7,259 nt of DNA from Croceibacterium_A sp044506565 (GCA_044506565.1 JBIQKN010000109.1:1-7259); one strand, 5' to 3'; numbered from the stretch's first letter, positions 1 through 6,252 are shown. Numbers and translations are program-made. Notes: a model not told the origin generated them from the sequence alone.

Positions 1-10
1 CCAACTCGAG

Positions 11-18
11 GGGGAGGA
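11..18 (+). promoter_or_regulatory. Ribosome binding site of the DUF418 gene
   Basis: A purine-rich run GGGGGAGG lies just upstream of the ATG at 22, leaving 3 nt after it, with its GGAG core a little farther away. It fixes the start of the membrane protein gene at 22. Too little sequence precedes it to see a promoter. Confidence 0.7.
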
Positions 19-21
19 ACA

Positions 22-1191
22 ATGCAGGCCAATACTCGCATCGACATGGTCGACGCCCTGCGCGGCTACGCGCTGTTCGGGCTGTTCATCGTACACTGCG
101 TCGAGCGCTTCGAGCTCTACTGGCTCGATCCGCAGCCCGACCCGTGGTTCGACGGGACGATGGCGATCTTCGCCGGCAAGGCCTTCGCCATCTTTGCGCT
201 GCTGTTCGGCTTCAGCTTCGCCACGATCATGGCCAACGAGCGCAAGCGCGGCGGCGACTTCACCTGGCGCTTCGCCTGGCGGCTGGCGCTGCTGTTCGCG
301 ATCGGCACGCTGCACGCCTGGGTCTACCGCGGCGACATCCTCCAGGTGCTCGGGGCGGTCGGCCTGATCATGATCCCGTTCGACCGGCTGCGCTCGGACA
401 AGGCGGCGCTGGCGATCGCCTTGCTGCTGTTTCTCCAGATACCGTTGCTCGCCCGCGCCTTGGGGGCCGCCGGAGGGGCCGGGTGGGCCACGGCGCCCGC
501 GGTGTTCTTCGGCGACAGCGGCCTGGCCACCCAGGCCACCGGCTCGATGATCGAAGCCCTCGCCAGCAACGCCGGGCCGGGCATGGTCGCCAAGTGGTCG
601 TTCTATCTCGAAACCGGCCGCGTGGTGGAGATCGCCGGGCTGTTCCTCGTCGGCATGGTCATCCAGCGCCGCGCGCTGTTCGCCGAAGCCGCGTCGCGCC
701 TGCGGCTGTGGGCCGGCATCGCCATCGCCGCGGGCCTGCTGTGGCTCGCCGTCTCGCAGCTCGAACCGCTGCTGCTGCCGCCCGCGCCCGAGGACGGCGG
801 CGCGCCGATGCAGCGGCAGTCGATCGAATGGTTCACCGGCCAGTGGCGCGCGCTCAGCGCGATGGCGTTCCAGGTCGCGGTCTTCGTGCTCGCCTGGCAC
901 TCGCCGCTCCGGCGCCTGCTGGCCGCGCTGGTCCCGGCGGGCAAGATGACGCTGACGCTCTACGTCGGCCAGTCGCTGGTCGCCGCGCTGCTGCTCTACG
1001 GCTACGGTCTCGGTCTCTACGACGACCTGTCGAGCGCGACGATGGTGCTCGGCGGCCTCGCCGCCTTCGCGCTGCAGCTCGCGCTTGCCGCGCTGTGGTA
1101 CCGCTACTTCCGCTACGGCCCGCTCGAGTGGGTCTGGCGGGCGGCGACCCGGACGACGCTCGACGTCCCGTTCCGCCTCGCGCGCTCATGA
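22..1191 (+). CDS. DUF418 family polytopic inner-membrane protein
   Basis: A 389-residue, very hydrophobic protein of the DUF418 family (YeiB-like), whose biochemical role is not established. The family hallmarks are visible. The N-terminal segment RIDMVDALRGYALFGLF (residues 6-22) leads into the first membrane helix. A GDILQVLGAVGL motif sits at about 104-115. A C-terminal block is followed by GPLEWVWRAATR (366-377), the usual end of the family. I count about ten likely membrane segments (roughly 11-27, 45-70, 86-101, 105-120, 127-145, 200-216, 228-246, 275-293, 307-328, 338-360). The length is normal for the family, so the gene looks complete. The start is supported by a good Shine-Dalgarno. 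The TGA stop runs straight into the A-tract of the shared terminator. It converges on the TonB receptor gene and is probably not part of the catabolic cluster. Family assignment is strong; function is unknown. Confidence 0.88.
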   Translation: MQANTRIDMVDALRGYALFGLFIVHCVERFELYWLDPQPDPWFDGTMAIFAGKAFAIFALLFGFSFATIMANERKRGGDFTWRFAWRLALLFAIGTLHAWVYRGDILQVLGAVGLIMIPFDRLRSDKAALAIALLLFLQIPLLARALGAAGGAGWATAPAVFFGDSGLATQATGSMIEALASNAGPGMVAKWSFYLETGRVVEIAGLFLVGMVIQRRALFAEAASRLRLWAGIAIAAGLLWLAVSQLEPLLLPPAPEDGGAPMQRQSIEWFTGQWRALSAMAFQVAVFVLAWHSPLRRLLAALVPAGKMTLTLYVGQSLVAALLLYGYGLGLYDDLSSATMVLGGLAAFALQLALAALWYRYFRYGPLEWVWRAATRTTLDVPFRLARS

Positions 1192-1196
1192 AAAAA

Positions 1197-1220
1197 GGGG
1201 CGGCCGTCGCCGGCCGCCCC
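1197..1220. terminator. Bidirectional Rho-independent terminator between convergent genes
   Basis: A perfect 10-bp GC stem (GGGGCGGCCG at 1197-1206 and CGGCCGCCCC at 1211-1220) encloses a TCGC tetraloop. Read on the minus strand the hairpin is followed by six T residues (A-tract 1191-1196), the classic form of an intrinsic terminator for the TonB receptor gene, whose stop is 25 nt upstream. Read on the plus strand the tail is TTCGTTT, weaker but probably usable for the DUF418 gene, whose stop codon lies 5 nt before the stem. Confidence 0.88.
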
Positions 1221-1245
1221 TTCGTTTCGGACCGGAGCCTGCGGC

Positions 1246-3660
1246 TCAGATCTTCTTCTTCGCGGTGATCGCCCACTCGCGCGGCCGTCCCGGCAGGCCG
1301 GTGACGAAGCCGGCGCCCGCACGGGTAAGGTCGAACAGCGTGTGGAAGTAGTACTTGTCGAACAGGTTGGTCACCTCGAGCCCGAGTTCCAGATCCTCGT
1401 TCGCGTTGCGCCACGAAATCCGCGCGTTGGCGATCGTGTAGCCGTCGATCAGGTTGGTCGCCCCGTTGACCGCGTTGGTGTAGACCTCGCTCTGGTAGGC
1501 GGCGTCGACACGCGGGATGACCGAGCCCGCCGAGCCGAGCGGGATCTCGTACTGCACGCCGAGCGACCACTTCCACTCGGGCGTGTAGGTCGAGACCATG
1601 CCGGGCAGGATGCCGCTCGCCGGATCGAGCGAGTCGGCGACGTAGTCGAAGTCGGTGTAGCTGGCCGAGCCGTCGATCAGCAGGCCGTCGACCGGCCGGA
1701 TCGTGGTTTCGACCTCGAGGCCCTTGACCTTCGCGTCGCCCGCGTTCGCCGGCAGCGCGCAGGGCACGGCGAAGCCGGCACCCGCCTGCGGGCAGTTGCT
1801 GAGCGCGAGCTGGATGTCCTCGTAGTCGCTGTAGAACCCGGCGACGTTGAAGCGCACCCGGCGGTCGAACAGCTCGCTCTTGAAGCCGGCTTCCCAGGAC
1901 TCGAGCGTCTCGGGCCCGAACGAGAGAACCTGCTGGGCGAAGAACGGCCGCGGGTTGATGCCGCCGCCCTTGAAGCCGGTCGACCACTGGGCATAGACCG
2001 AGATGTCCGGGGTGATCTCGTACATCGCGTTCAGGCGGTAATCGATCCGGTCATGGTCGTAGTCGCCGCGCACGCCGTCGAGCGCGCCGAGCTGCGGATG
2101 GGCGCCGCCCTCGAACGTCCGCCGCGAGTAGGTGTAGTCCTTGTGCTCGTCGGTGTAGCGGATGCCGGCGGTCAGCGTCAGCGGGTCGACCGGCCGCCAC
2201 GACAGGTGCGCGAACGCCGCCTTGGTATCGGCGTTGACCGGGTCGTTGCCGAGGAACGGATCGAGCCCGGCGTAGCGCAGGTTCTGCGTCGTCGCGTAGA
2301 CCGAGCGCTGGTCCATGTAGAACCCGCCGATCGTGTACTCGAGCGCGTCGTCGAGCAGGCTGCCGTTGAGCCGCACTTCCTGGCTGAACGACCAGAACGT
2401 CAGGTCGCCGCTGCCGAGGCTGTGTGCCAGCGGGGTCAGGTCGTCGTCGTTGCTGAACCGCGTGCGGTAGTCGCGGTAGGCGGTGATCGAGACCAGCTGC
2501 AGGTTGTCGGTCAGGTCGAAGTCGACCTGGCCCGACACGCCCCAGCCGTCGTAGCGGCTGCGGCCGTCGACTACCTGCAGCGGCGAGCCGTTGTCGGGCA
2601 GCGACATGTAGCTGGCGTAGTTGCAGTACGGCCCGCAGACGAACCGCGAATCGTACGGGATGTCGGCCGCGAACGGGTTGATGTCGAACACCCGCGCCGC
2701 CGGGTTCGGCGGATAGGGATAGTTCGGGCTGACGACGGCGCCCGCGTCGTTCTCCCGCAGCAGCAGCACGGAGCCGCCCACGTTGCGGTGGTCGCGCGTG
2801 TAGTCGGCGGCAAGATTGATATCGATGCGGTCGGTCGGCTGCCAGCGCAGCTGGCCGCGCACCGCCTGCATGTTGACCTCGCCCTCGTCGGCGAGGACGC
2901 AGTCGTCGGCCGTGGTCGGCAGGATCCGCGGAACGCCGTCGACGGGGTTGAGCGGGCTGGCTCCGGCCGGGTTGACGCAGCCGAAGTCCATCCGCTTGAT
3001 GTAGCCGTCCTGCAGCTTCGAGACGCCGGCCAGGCGCGCGGAAAGCGTCTCGGTGATGCCGATGTCGGCGCTCGCGCGCAGGTCCATCCGGTCGCGGCTG
3101 CCGTAGGCGGCCGAGACGGTTGCGGTGTTGGTGCCGCGCGGACGCTGCGAATAGAGCTTCACCGCGCCGCCGATCGAGTTACGCCCGGCGAGCGTGCCCT
3201 GCGGGCCGCGCAGGATCTCGACGCGGTCGAGGTCGAGCAGGTCGAACATCGAGCCGGTCAGCGTCGCGTAGTAGACGTCGTCGATGTAGAGGCCGACGCC
3301 CGGCTCGAGCGCGGGGTTGAAGTCGTACTGGCCGATGCCGCGGATGCTCGCGGCCATCGACGGGCCGAACGCGGTTCCCTGCGGCTTGAGCGAGACCGAC
3401 GGAGCCTGCGCGGCGACCTGCGAGATGTTGGTCTGGCTGCGCGCCTCGAGCATCTCGGCGTTGACCGCGGTGATCGCCAGCGGCGTGTCCTGCAGGTTCT
3501 GTTCGCGGAACTGCGCGGTGACGACGATCGCATCGCCGGCTTCGGCTTCTGCCGCCTCGTCCTGGGCGGCGGCCGGAGCCGCGGCGGTAGCGATCGCTAG
3601 CGCGGCCAGGCTGGTAACCGACAGATGGGCAAAAAGGGTCTGCTGGCGGAACTTCGCCAT
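1246..3660 (-). CDS. TonB-dependent outer-membrane receptor
   Basis: An 804-residue outer-membrane active transporter, energised by TonB-ExbBD, that would carry a substrate into the periplasm. Residues 1-32 form a signal peptide, with likely cleavage after AAA before QDEA. A TonB box, DAIVVTAQ, lies at 43-50. The plug spans about 53-175 and includes RGIG (107-110), PGVGLYIDDVYY (120-131) and the conserved DRVEILRGPQGT (145-156) with GRNSIGGAV (159-167). The rest is a 22-strand-type barrel ending with LEVTNLFDKYY (761-771) and GRPREW (791-796). Three close cysteine pairs (228/254, 342/346, 623/634) probably make disulfides in surface loops. The last residue is Ile after three Lys, not the usual Phe. 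The start has CAGGAG nine bases upstream. Length and domain order are normal. Substrate cannot be told from sequence; the neighbouring LigW-like and LigD-like enzymes make an aromatic catabolite plausible (inference), as with the sphingomonad receptor DdvT. Confidence 0.95.
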   Translation of the reverse strand: MAKFRQQTLFAHLSVTSLAALAIATAAAPAAAQDEAAEAEAGDAIVVTAQFREQNLQDTPLAITAVNAEMLEARSQTNISQVAAQAPSVSLKPQGTAFGPSMAASIRGIGQYDFNPALEPGVGLYIDDVYYATLTGSMFDLLDLDRVEILRGPQGTLAGRNSIGGAVKLYSQRPRGTNTATVSAAYGSRDRMDLRASADIGITETLSARLAGVSKLQDGYIKRMDFGCVNPAGASPLNPVDGVPRILPTTADDCVLADEGEVNMQAVRGQLRWQPTDRIDINLAADYTRDHRNVGGSVLLLRENDAGAVVSPNYPYPPNPAARVFDINPFAADIPYDSRFVCGPYCNYASYMSLPDNGSPLQVVDGRSRYDGWGVSGQVDFDLTDNLQLVSITAYRDYRTRFSNDDDLTPLAHSLGSGDLTFWSFSQEVRLNGSLLDDALEYTIGGFYMDQRSVYATTQNLRYAGLDPFLGNDPVNADTKAAFAHLSWRPVDPLTLTAGIRYTDEHKDYTYSRRTFEGGAHPQLGALDGVRGDYDHDRIDYRLNAMYEITPDISVYAQWSTGFKGGGINPRPFFAQQVLSFGPETLESWEAGFKSELFDRRVRFNVAGFYSDYEDIQLALSNCPQAGAGFAVPCALPANAGDAKVKGLEVETTIRPVDGLLIDGSASYTDFDYVADSLDPASGILPGMVSTYTPEWKWSLGVQYEIPLGSAGSVIPRVDAAYQSEVYTNAVNGATNLIDGYTIANARISWRNANEDLELGLEVTNLFDKYYFHTLFDLTRAGAGFVTGLPGRPREWAITAKKKI

Positions 3661-3687
3661 TTCCTCACTCTCCTGAGCTTATCGATG

Positions 3688-3706
3688 GACGGCGGGGGTT
3701 GCCGTC
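3688..3706. promoter_or_regulatory. Inverted repeat in the receptor 5' leader
   Basis: GACGGC (3688-3693) and GCCGTC (3701-3706) form a perfect 6-bp stem around a 7-nt G-rich loop, 27 bases upstream of the receptor start. In RNA it would be a leader hairpin placed before the Shine-Dalgarno; in DNA it could be a protein site. On the transcribed strand no T-run follows, so it is not an intrinsic terminator. Short GC stems are common in such DNA, so a role is uncertain. Confidence 0.3.
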
Positions 3707-3720
3707 AAAATCGTAGGTAG

Positions 3721-3730
3721 TGCATACAAA
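3721..3730 (-). promoter_or_regulatory. Candidate operator, copy 1 (TTTGTATGCA on the minus strand)
   Basis: The 10-mer TGCATACAAA (plus strand) is repeated exactly, in reverse complement, in the SDR/SnoaL divergent promoter at 6274-6283. The match continues imperfectly to 11 of 13 bases. A degenerate copy, TGCGCACAAA (8 of 10), lies 40 bp away at 3761-3770. The motif is AT-rich within GC-rich surroundings, occurs only between genes as far as I can see, and has the same orientation relative to the receptor and SDR genes. The 6275-6284 copy is close to TTGTATACAA-like sites bound by some GntR/FCD regulators, but the regulator type is a guess. Confidence 0.42.
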
Positions 3731-3822
3731 TCACGCGCAGCAAGCCGGCTGCGGGCGGTCTGCGCACAAAGTCGGAAAGTGATGCAAAAGCGCTACAAAA
3801 CTTGGGCCGAATCAGGGCGATA

Positions 3823-4953
3823 CTATGAACGCAGCCTAAACACGCGCTCGGCATTGCCCTGCATCAGCATGGCCTTGTGCTCGGGCAGGAGATCCATCCG
3901 GTCGTAAGCCGCGACTTCGTCGCTCGACTGCTGGTACGGGTAATCCATCGCGTAAAGCACGCGCTCGGGCCCGAGCACGTCCATGCAGAACCTGATCGCC
4001 GGCTCCCACGCGACCCCGCTGGTCGTGATCCAGATGTTGTTACGGAAGTAGTGGCTCACCGGGTGCTGCAGCTTGACCTGCCTGCCGCCGCGCAGGTGCG
4101 CCCGCCCATCGGCGTTCCCCTGCATCCAGTCGAACCGGTAGAGCTGCAGCGGCATGCATTCGCCCATGTGCCCGATCACGAGGCGCAGCTTCGGGAACCG
4201 GTCGAACGCGCCCGAGAAGATCAGCCCCATCGTGTGCAGCCACACGTCGTGGGGGAAGCCGCCCAGGGCCCCGAAGAACCCGCGGCTCTCGTAGTGCGGC
4301 GCGTTGAACGGCGCGGTCGGGTGGATGTACAGCGCCGCGTCCATCGACTCGAGCGCCTCGAGGATCGGGAAGTACTCGGTCTCGTCGATGTAGTGCCCCT
4401 GGAAGTGCGAATTGAGCACCGCGCCGGCGAGCCCGAGCTCGCCCATCGCCCGCTCGATCTCCTTCACCGAGCCCGGCACGTCGCGCGGATCGAACGCCGC
4501 GCAGGCCGAGAAGCGGTCCGGGTACCGGCGGCAGGCGGCGGCGGCGATGTCGTTGGCCTCGCGCGCCAGCGCGGTGCCGTCGCCCGGCCGCACGACCTGC
4601 ACCCCCGGCGCGGTCAGCAGCAGCAGTTGTCGGTCGATGCCGTACTCGTCCATGTGCGCAAGGCGCAGCTCGCCGAGGTCCTGCAGCATCTCCTGCAGGC
4701 TCGGCATGTTCGCGAACATCGCCCCCATCCGCAGGCTGTCGTCGTCGCGCGCCGCGCCGCTCTCGAAGTACTCGACCTGCGCCTTGACCAGGGCCGGGAA
4801 GGTCCACGCTTCCTCGGTGGCGATGCGCTTGTACGGCGCGTTGCGGTCGATCTCGCCGGCGGGCGGCGCGAGGCCGATCCGCGTGCGGTGGCTGAAGTCT
4901 TCCCGGAAGTGGCCCTTGAGGCCCTTCTCACTGCCGTCTTCGAGCAATGCCAT
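3823..4953 (-). CDS. LigW-like metal-dependent amidohydrolase/decarboxylase (amidohydrolase_2 family)
   Basis: A 376-residue TIM-barrel enzyme of the amidohydrolase_2 (ACMSD-like) family, whose characterised members remove a carboxyl group from aromatic acids using a divalent metal. From memory it resembles LigW, the 5-carboxyvanillate decarboxylase of sphingomonads, more than gamma-resorcylate decarboxylase. Shared blocks are RIATEEAW (43-50), LTAPGVQ (113-119), LNSHFQGHYIDE (180-191), LYIHP (208-212), GHMGE (261-265), TSGVAWEPAI (311-320) and YAMDYPYQ (334-341). Likely metal and catalytic residues are E47, H211, H262 and D337. The HxH/ExH signature of relatives is ExA here, as in LigW. The N-terminus is about 28 residues longer than LigW. 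The ATG at 4953 overlaps the stop of the upstream SnoaL-like gene (TGATG), implying coupled translation. The frame stays open upstream to 5130, but that part is the shadow of the SnoaL-like gene. Substrate is unproven; a hydrolase or other lyase role is possible. Confidence 0.88.
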   Translation of the reverse strand: MALLEDGSEKGLKGHFREDFSHRTRIGLAPPAGEIDRNAPYKRIATEEAWTFPALVKAQVEYFESGAARDDDSLRMGAMFANMPSLQEMLQDLGELRLAHMDEYGIDRQLLLLTAPGVQVVRPGDGTALAREANDIAAAACRRYPDRFSACAAFDPRDVPGSVKEIERAMGELGLAGAVLNSHFQGHYIDETEYFPILEALESMDAALYIHPTAPFNAPHYESRGFFGALGGFPHDVWLHTMGLIFSGAFDRFPKLRLVIGHMGECMPLQLYRFDWMQGNADGRAHLRGGRQVKLQHPVSHYFRNNIWITTSGVAWEPAIRFCMDVLGPERVLYAMDYPYQQSSDEVAAYDRMDLLPEHKAMLMQGNAERVFRLRS

Positions 4954-5414
4954 CAGAACATCCCGTTGTCGTTCTTGGAAGTGGAAGGGTCGGGTACTTC
5001 CTGCATCACGTCCCAGTGCTCGACGATGTAGCCGTCGGCGACCCGCAGGATGTCGACGATCGCAAAGCCGCGGGTGCCGCGCTCGCGGATGAAATGGAAG
5101 TGCACCGCGACGAGGTCGGCATCCCCCCACACCACGCGCTTCACCTCGTGGCTCAGGTCGGGCAGCCGCGCCATGCTCGTCTGCATCATCGCCAGCGTCG
5201 CGTCGCGCCCGGTCGGTGCGTTCGGATTATGCTGGATGTAGTCGGGATGCATCCAGCAGGTGAACGCGTCGGTCGGATTGTCCTCGACGTAGAACAGCTG
5301 GATGAAGCGCTCGGCCACCTGCCGCGTCGTCAGCCCGGCGCGGTTCGAGGTGTCGCGGGGATCGAACGGCGGCGCGTCCACGTCCCACGGGAGGACGCCG
5401 TCCGCCGGTCTCAC
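4953..5414 (-). CDS. SnoaL-like (NTF2-fold) protein, short type
   Basis: A protein of about 153 residues with the small alpha+beta barrel of the NTF2/SnoaL superfamily (SnoaL_2-like, the 'SnoaL-like aldol condensation-catalyzing enzyme' group). From the proposed start, an N-terminal helix (28-45) is followed by WMHPDYIQHNPNAPTGRDA (54-72), the strand FAIVDILRVADGYIVEHWDVMQEVP (117-141) and the family's usual C-terminal NGMF. Members include small cofactor-free cyclases, isomerases and lyases; the reaction here is unknown. The frame has no ATG at a suitable place. I chose GTG at 5414 because a GGAGG (complement of 5421-5425) lies six bases before it. That Shine-Dalgarno is part of the repeat element. 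A GTG at 5381 is the main alternative, giving 142 residues. The stop overlaps the amidohydrolase start by one base (TGATG), so the two are almost certainly co-translated. The gene itself is confident; its start is not. Confidence 0.82.
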   Translation of the reverse strand: MRPADGVLPWDVDAPPFDPRDTSNRAGLTTRQVAERFIQLFYVEDNPTDAFTCWMHPDYIQHNPNAPTGRDATLAMMQTSMARLPDLSHEVKRVVWGDADLVAVHFHFIRERGTRGFAIVDILRVADGYIVEHWDVMQEVPDPSTSKNDNGMF

Positions 5415-5418
5415 AGCC

Positions 5419-5537
5419 CCCCTCCCGCTTGCGGGAGGGGTTGGGGGTGGGCCAGTCCGGCCAGAGCGTCGGCTAGTTCGCCCCGCCTCGCGAACGCACA
5501 CACGCCCACCCCTGACCCCTCCCGCAAGCGGGAGGGG
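5419..5537. repeat. Paired inverted-repeat (REP/BIME-like) intergenic element
   Basis: Two 34-base arms (5419-5452 and 5504-5537) are reverse complements with only two mismatches, separated by 51 bases. Each arm contains its own near-perfect palindrome (10-bp stems with a 2-base loop: 5419-5440 and 5516-5537), so the element can fold either as two small hairpins or as one long 34-bp stem. The centre also contains a 6-bp inverted repeat (GTTCGC 5476-5481, GCGAAC 5490-5495). It fills almost the whole gap between the two SnoaL-like genes, starting 16 bases after the first stop. Such nested palindromes are typical of dispersed REP/BIME-type elements, and similar CCCTCCCGC...GCGGGAGGG units are, to my knowledge, widespread between genes in sphingomonads and other alphaproteobacteria. 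There is no transposase here. Confidence 0.8.
5421..5425 (-). promoter_or_regulatory. Shine-Dalgarno of the short SnoaL-like gene, embedded in the repeat
   Basis: On the minus strand GGAGG precedes the GTG at 5414 by six bases, ideal spacing, and decides the start chosen for this gene. It lies within the 3' arm of the repeat's inner palindrome (5419-5440), so in the transcript it would be paired in a 10-bp GC stem, or in the alternative 34-bp stem, and poorly accessible unless the ribosome or a factor opens it. Confidence 0.5.
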
Positions 5538-5553
5538 AGCCCGGAGTAATCGC

Positions 5554-6252
5554 TCACTTCGGCTCCTGCCCCGCCAGCAGCTTGCCGAGCCTCGGATGCG
5601 CGAAGTGCATCGGCACGTCGTGGCGATAGGGCCAGGTCTTGCGGATTTCCTCGGCCGGCAGCAGCCGGTCGGGCCCGACTGGGTCCTCGGGATAGAGCTT
5701 CTGCGCCGGCTGCAGGTGGCTGGTTGTGTGGGCCCAGCCGTCCTCGTAGTTGCCCTGCCACTGCATCTTGTAGTCGAGCCGCTGGATCTTCCACACGCCG
5801 TTCTCGACCACGTAGTCGTTCTCGTAGATCCCGGCCTCCATGAACTGCTGCGGCATGAAGTCGGGCTTGTGCTCGAGGAAATCGTCGTGCCAGCCGCCGA
5901 ACAGCACGCCGCGGAAGCGGCCCTTGGCGGTCTTGCGGTCGGGCGCGACGGTGATGATGTCCTGCATCTGGAAGTGGTCGAGCAGCAGCCCGTCGACCGG
6001 CCCCGGGCGCCCGCCGGTGAAGCGGTGCTGGATCCAGTCGCCGTAGAGCCGCAGCACGCCCGCGCGGCCGACATACTCGCCGGAGAGGAACACCACCACG
6101 CCGTCCTCGGCAAACAGGTCGGCGACGTCCTCGGGCCGGTTGAAATCGATGTAGTAGCCGTAGGCCCAGTGCAGCCGGCGGATCGCGTTGATGTCCTCGA
6201 GCTCTCCGACACGATTTTCCAGCGCCGCGAGACGCTGTTCGACGTCACTCAT
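5554..6252 (-). CDS. SnoaL-like / NTF2-superfamily protein, long type (SnoaL_4-like)
   Basis: A 232-residue soluble protein, first gene of the minus-strand unit. Residues 3-27 look like a short coiled coil (VEQRLAALENRVGELEDINAIRRL). They are followed by a SnoaL_4/scytalone-dehydratase-like domain of about 20-165: LHWAYGYYIDFNRPEDVADLFAEDG (27-51), a DHF block at 92-94, and VVENGVWKIQRLDYKMQW (148-165). The Y31/Y33/Y34-D36 cluster and H93 are in places where this fold usually holds acid-base residues (inference). A roughly 65-residue C-terminal tail rich in Pro, His and Trp follows. NTF2-fold proteins in sphingomonad aromatic pathways include the lyase LdpA, so a cofactor-free lyase or dehydratase role is plausible but unproven. 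The ATG at 6252 has GGGAGAG (complement of 6260-6266) seven bases upstream. The frame is open far upstream, but that part is antisense to the SDR gene and is not coding. Confidence 0.87.
   Translation of the reverse strand: MSDVEQRLAALENRVGELEDINAIRRLHWAYGYYIDFNRPEDVADLFAEDGVVVFLSGEYVGRAGVLRLYGDWIQHRFTGGRPGPVDGLLLDHFQMQDIITVAPDRKTAKGRFRGVLFGGWHDDFLEHKPDFMPQQFMEAGIYENDYVVENGVWKIQRLDYKMQWQGNYEDGWAHTTSHLQPAQKLYPEDPVGPDRLLPAEEIRKTWPYRHDVPMHFAHPRLGKLLAGQEPK

Larger units (their letters stand above)
3661..3822 (-). promoter_or_regulatory. Promoter/leader region of the TonB receptor gene
   Basis: This 162-bp gap lies between the amidohydrolase stop and the receptor start, both on the minus strand. 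It is less GC-rich than the genes. It holds a Shine-Dalgarno (CAGGAG, complement of 3670-3675) nine bases before the ATG. It also holds a perfect 6-bp inverted repeat (3688-3706), the candidate operator TGCATACAAA (3721-3730) with a looser copy TGCGCACAAA (3761-3770), and a second 6-bp inverted repeat (3736-3753). I could not find a convincing -35/-10 pair; a weak TACGAT hexamer (complement of 3708-3713) lies just downstream of the candidate operator. The size and content suggest that the receptor has its own regulated promoter, although read-through from the amidohydrolase is possible. Confidence 0.5.

Noticed and set aside
144..1268. A 374-codon frame overlapping the DUF418 gene on the same strand
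   Set aside because: Arg/Ala-rich shadow frame with no domain, running through the terminator hairpin.
854..1987. A 377-codon minus-strand frame across the receptor 3' end and the DUF418 antisense
   Set aside because: Crosses the terminator and two real genes in the wrong frame; Arg-rich composition only.
1342..3600. A 752-codon open frame on the plus strand, antisense to the receptor gene
   Set aside because: It mirrors the receptor gene codon by codon, has repetitive Arg/Val/Asp-rich low-complexity content and no family motif. Long antisense frames are expected in GC-rich genes.
3736..3753. Intrinsic terminator after the amidohydrolase
   Set aside because: The stem is only 6 bp and the following minus-strand sequence (TGATTTG) lacks a proper T-run.
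4954..5130. N-terminal extension of the amidohydrolase (start at 5130)
   Set aside because: It overlaps the short SnoaL-like gene in another frame and reads as Arg-rich shadow; ATG 4953 gives the stop/start overlap and a sensible N-terminus.
5419..5537. CRISPR array or insertion sequence
   Set aside because: Only two inverted arms, no direct-repeat/spacer periodicity, no transposase and no target duplication that I can see.
5415..6248. A single fused protein covering both SnoaL-like genes in one open frame (4953-6248)
   Set aside because: The upstream half of this frame is a Ser/Thr/Arg-rich shadow; the real first gene is in a different frame and stops at 5554.
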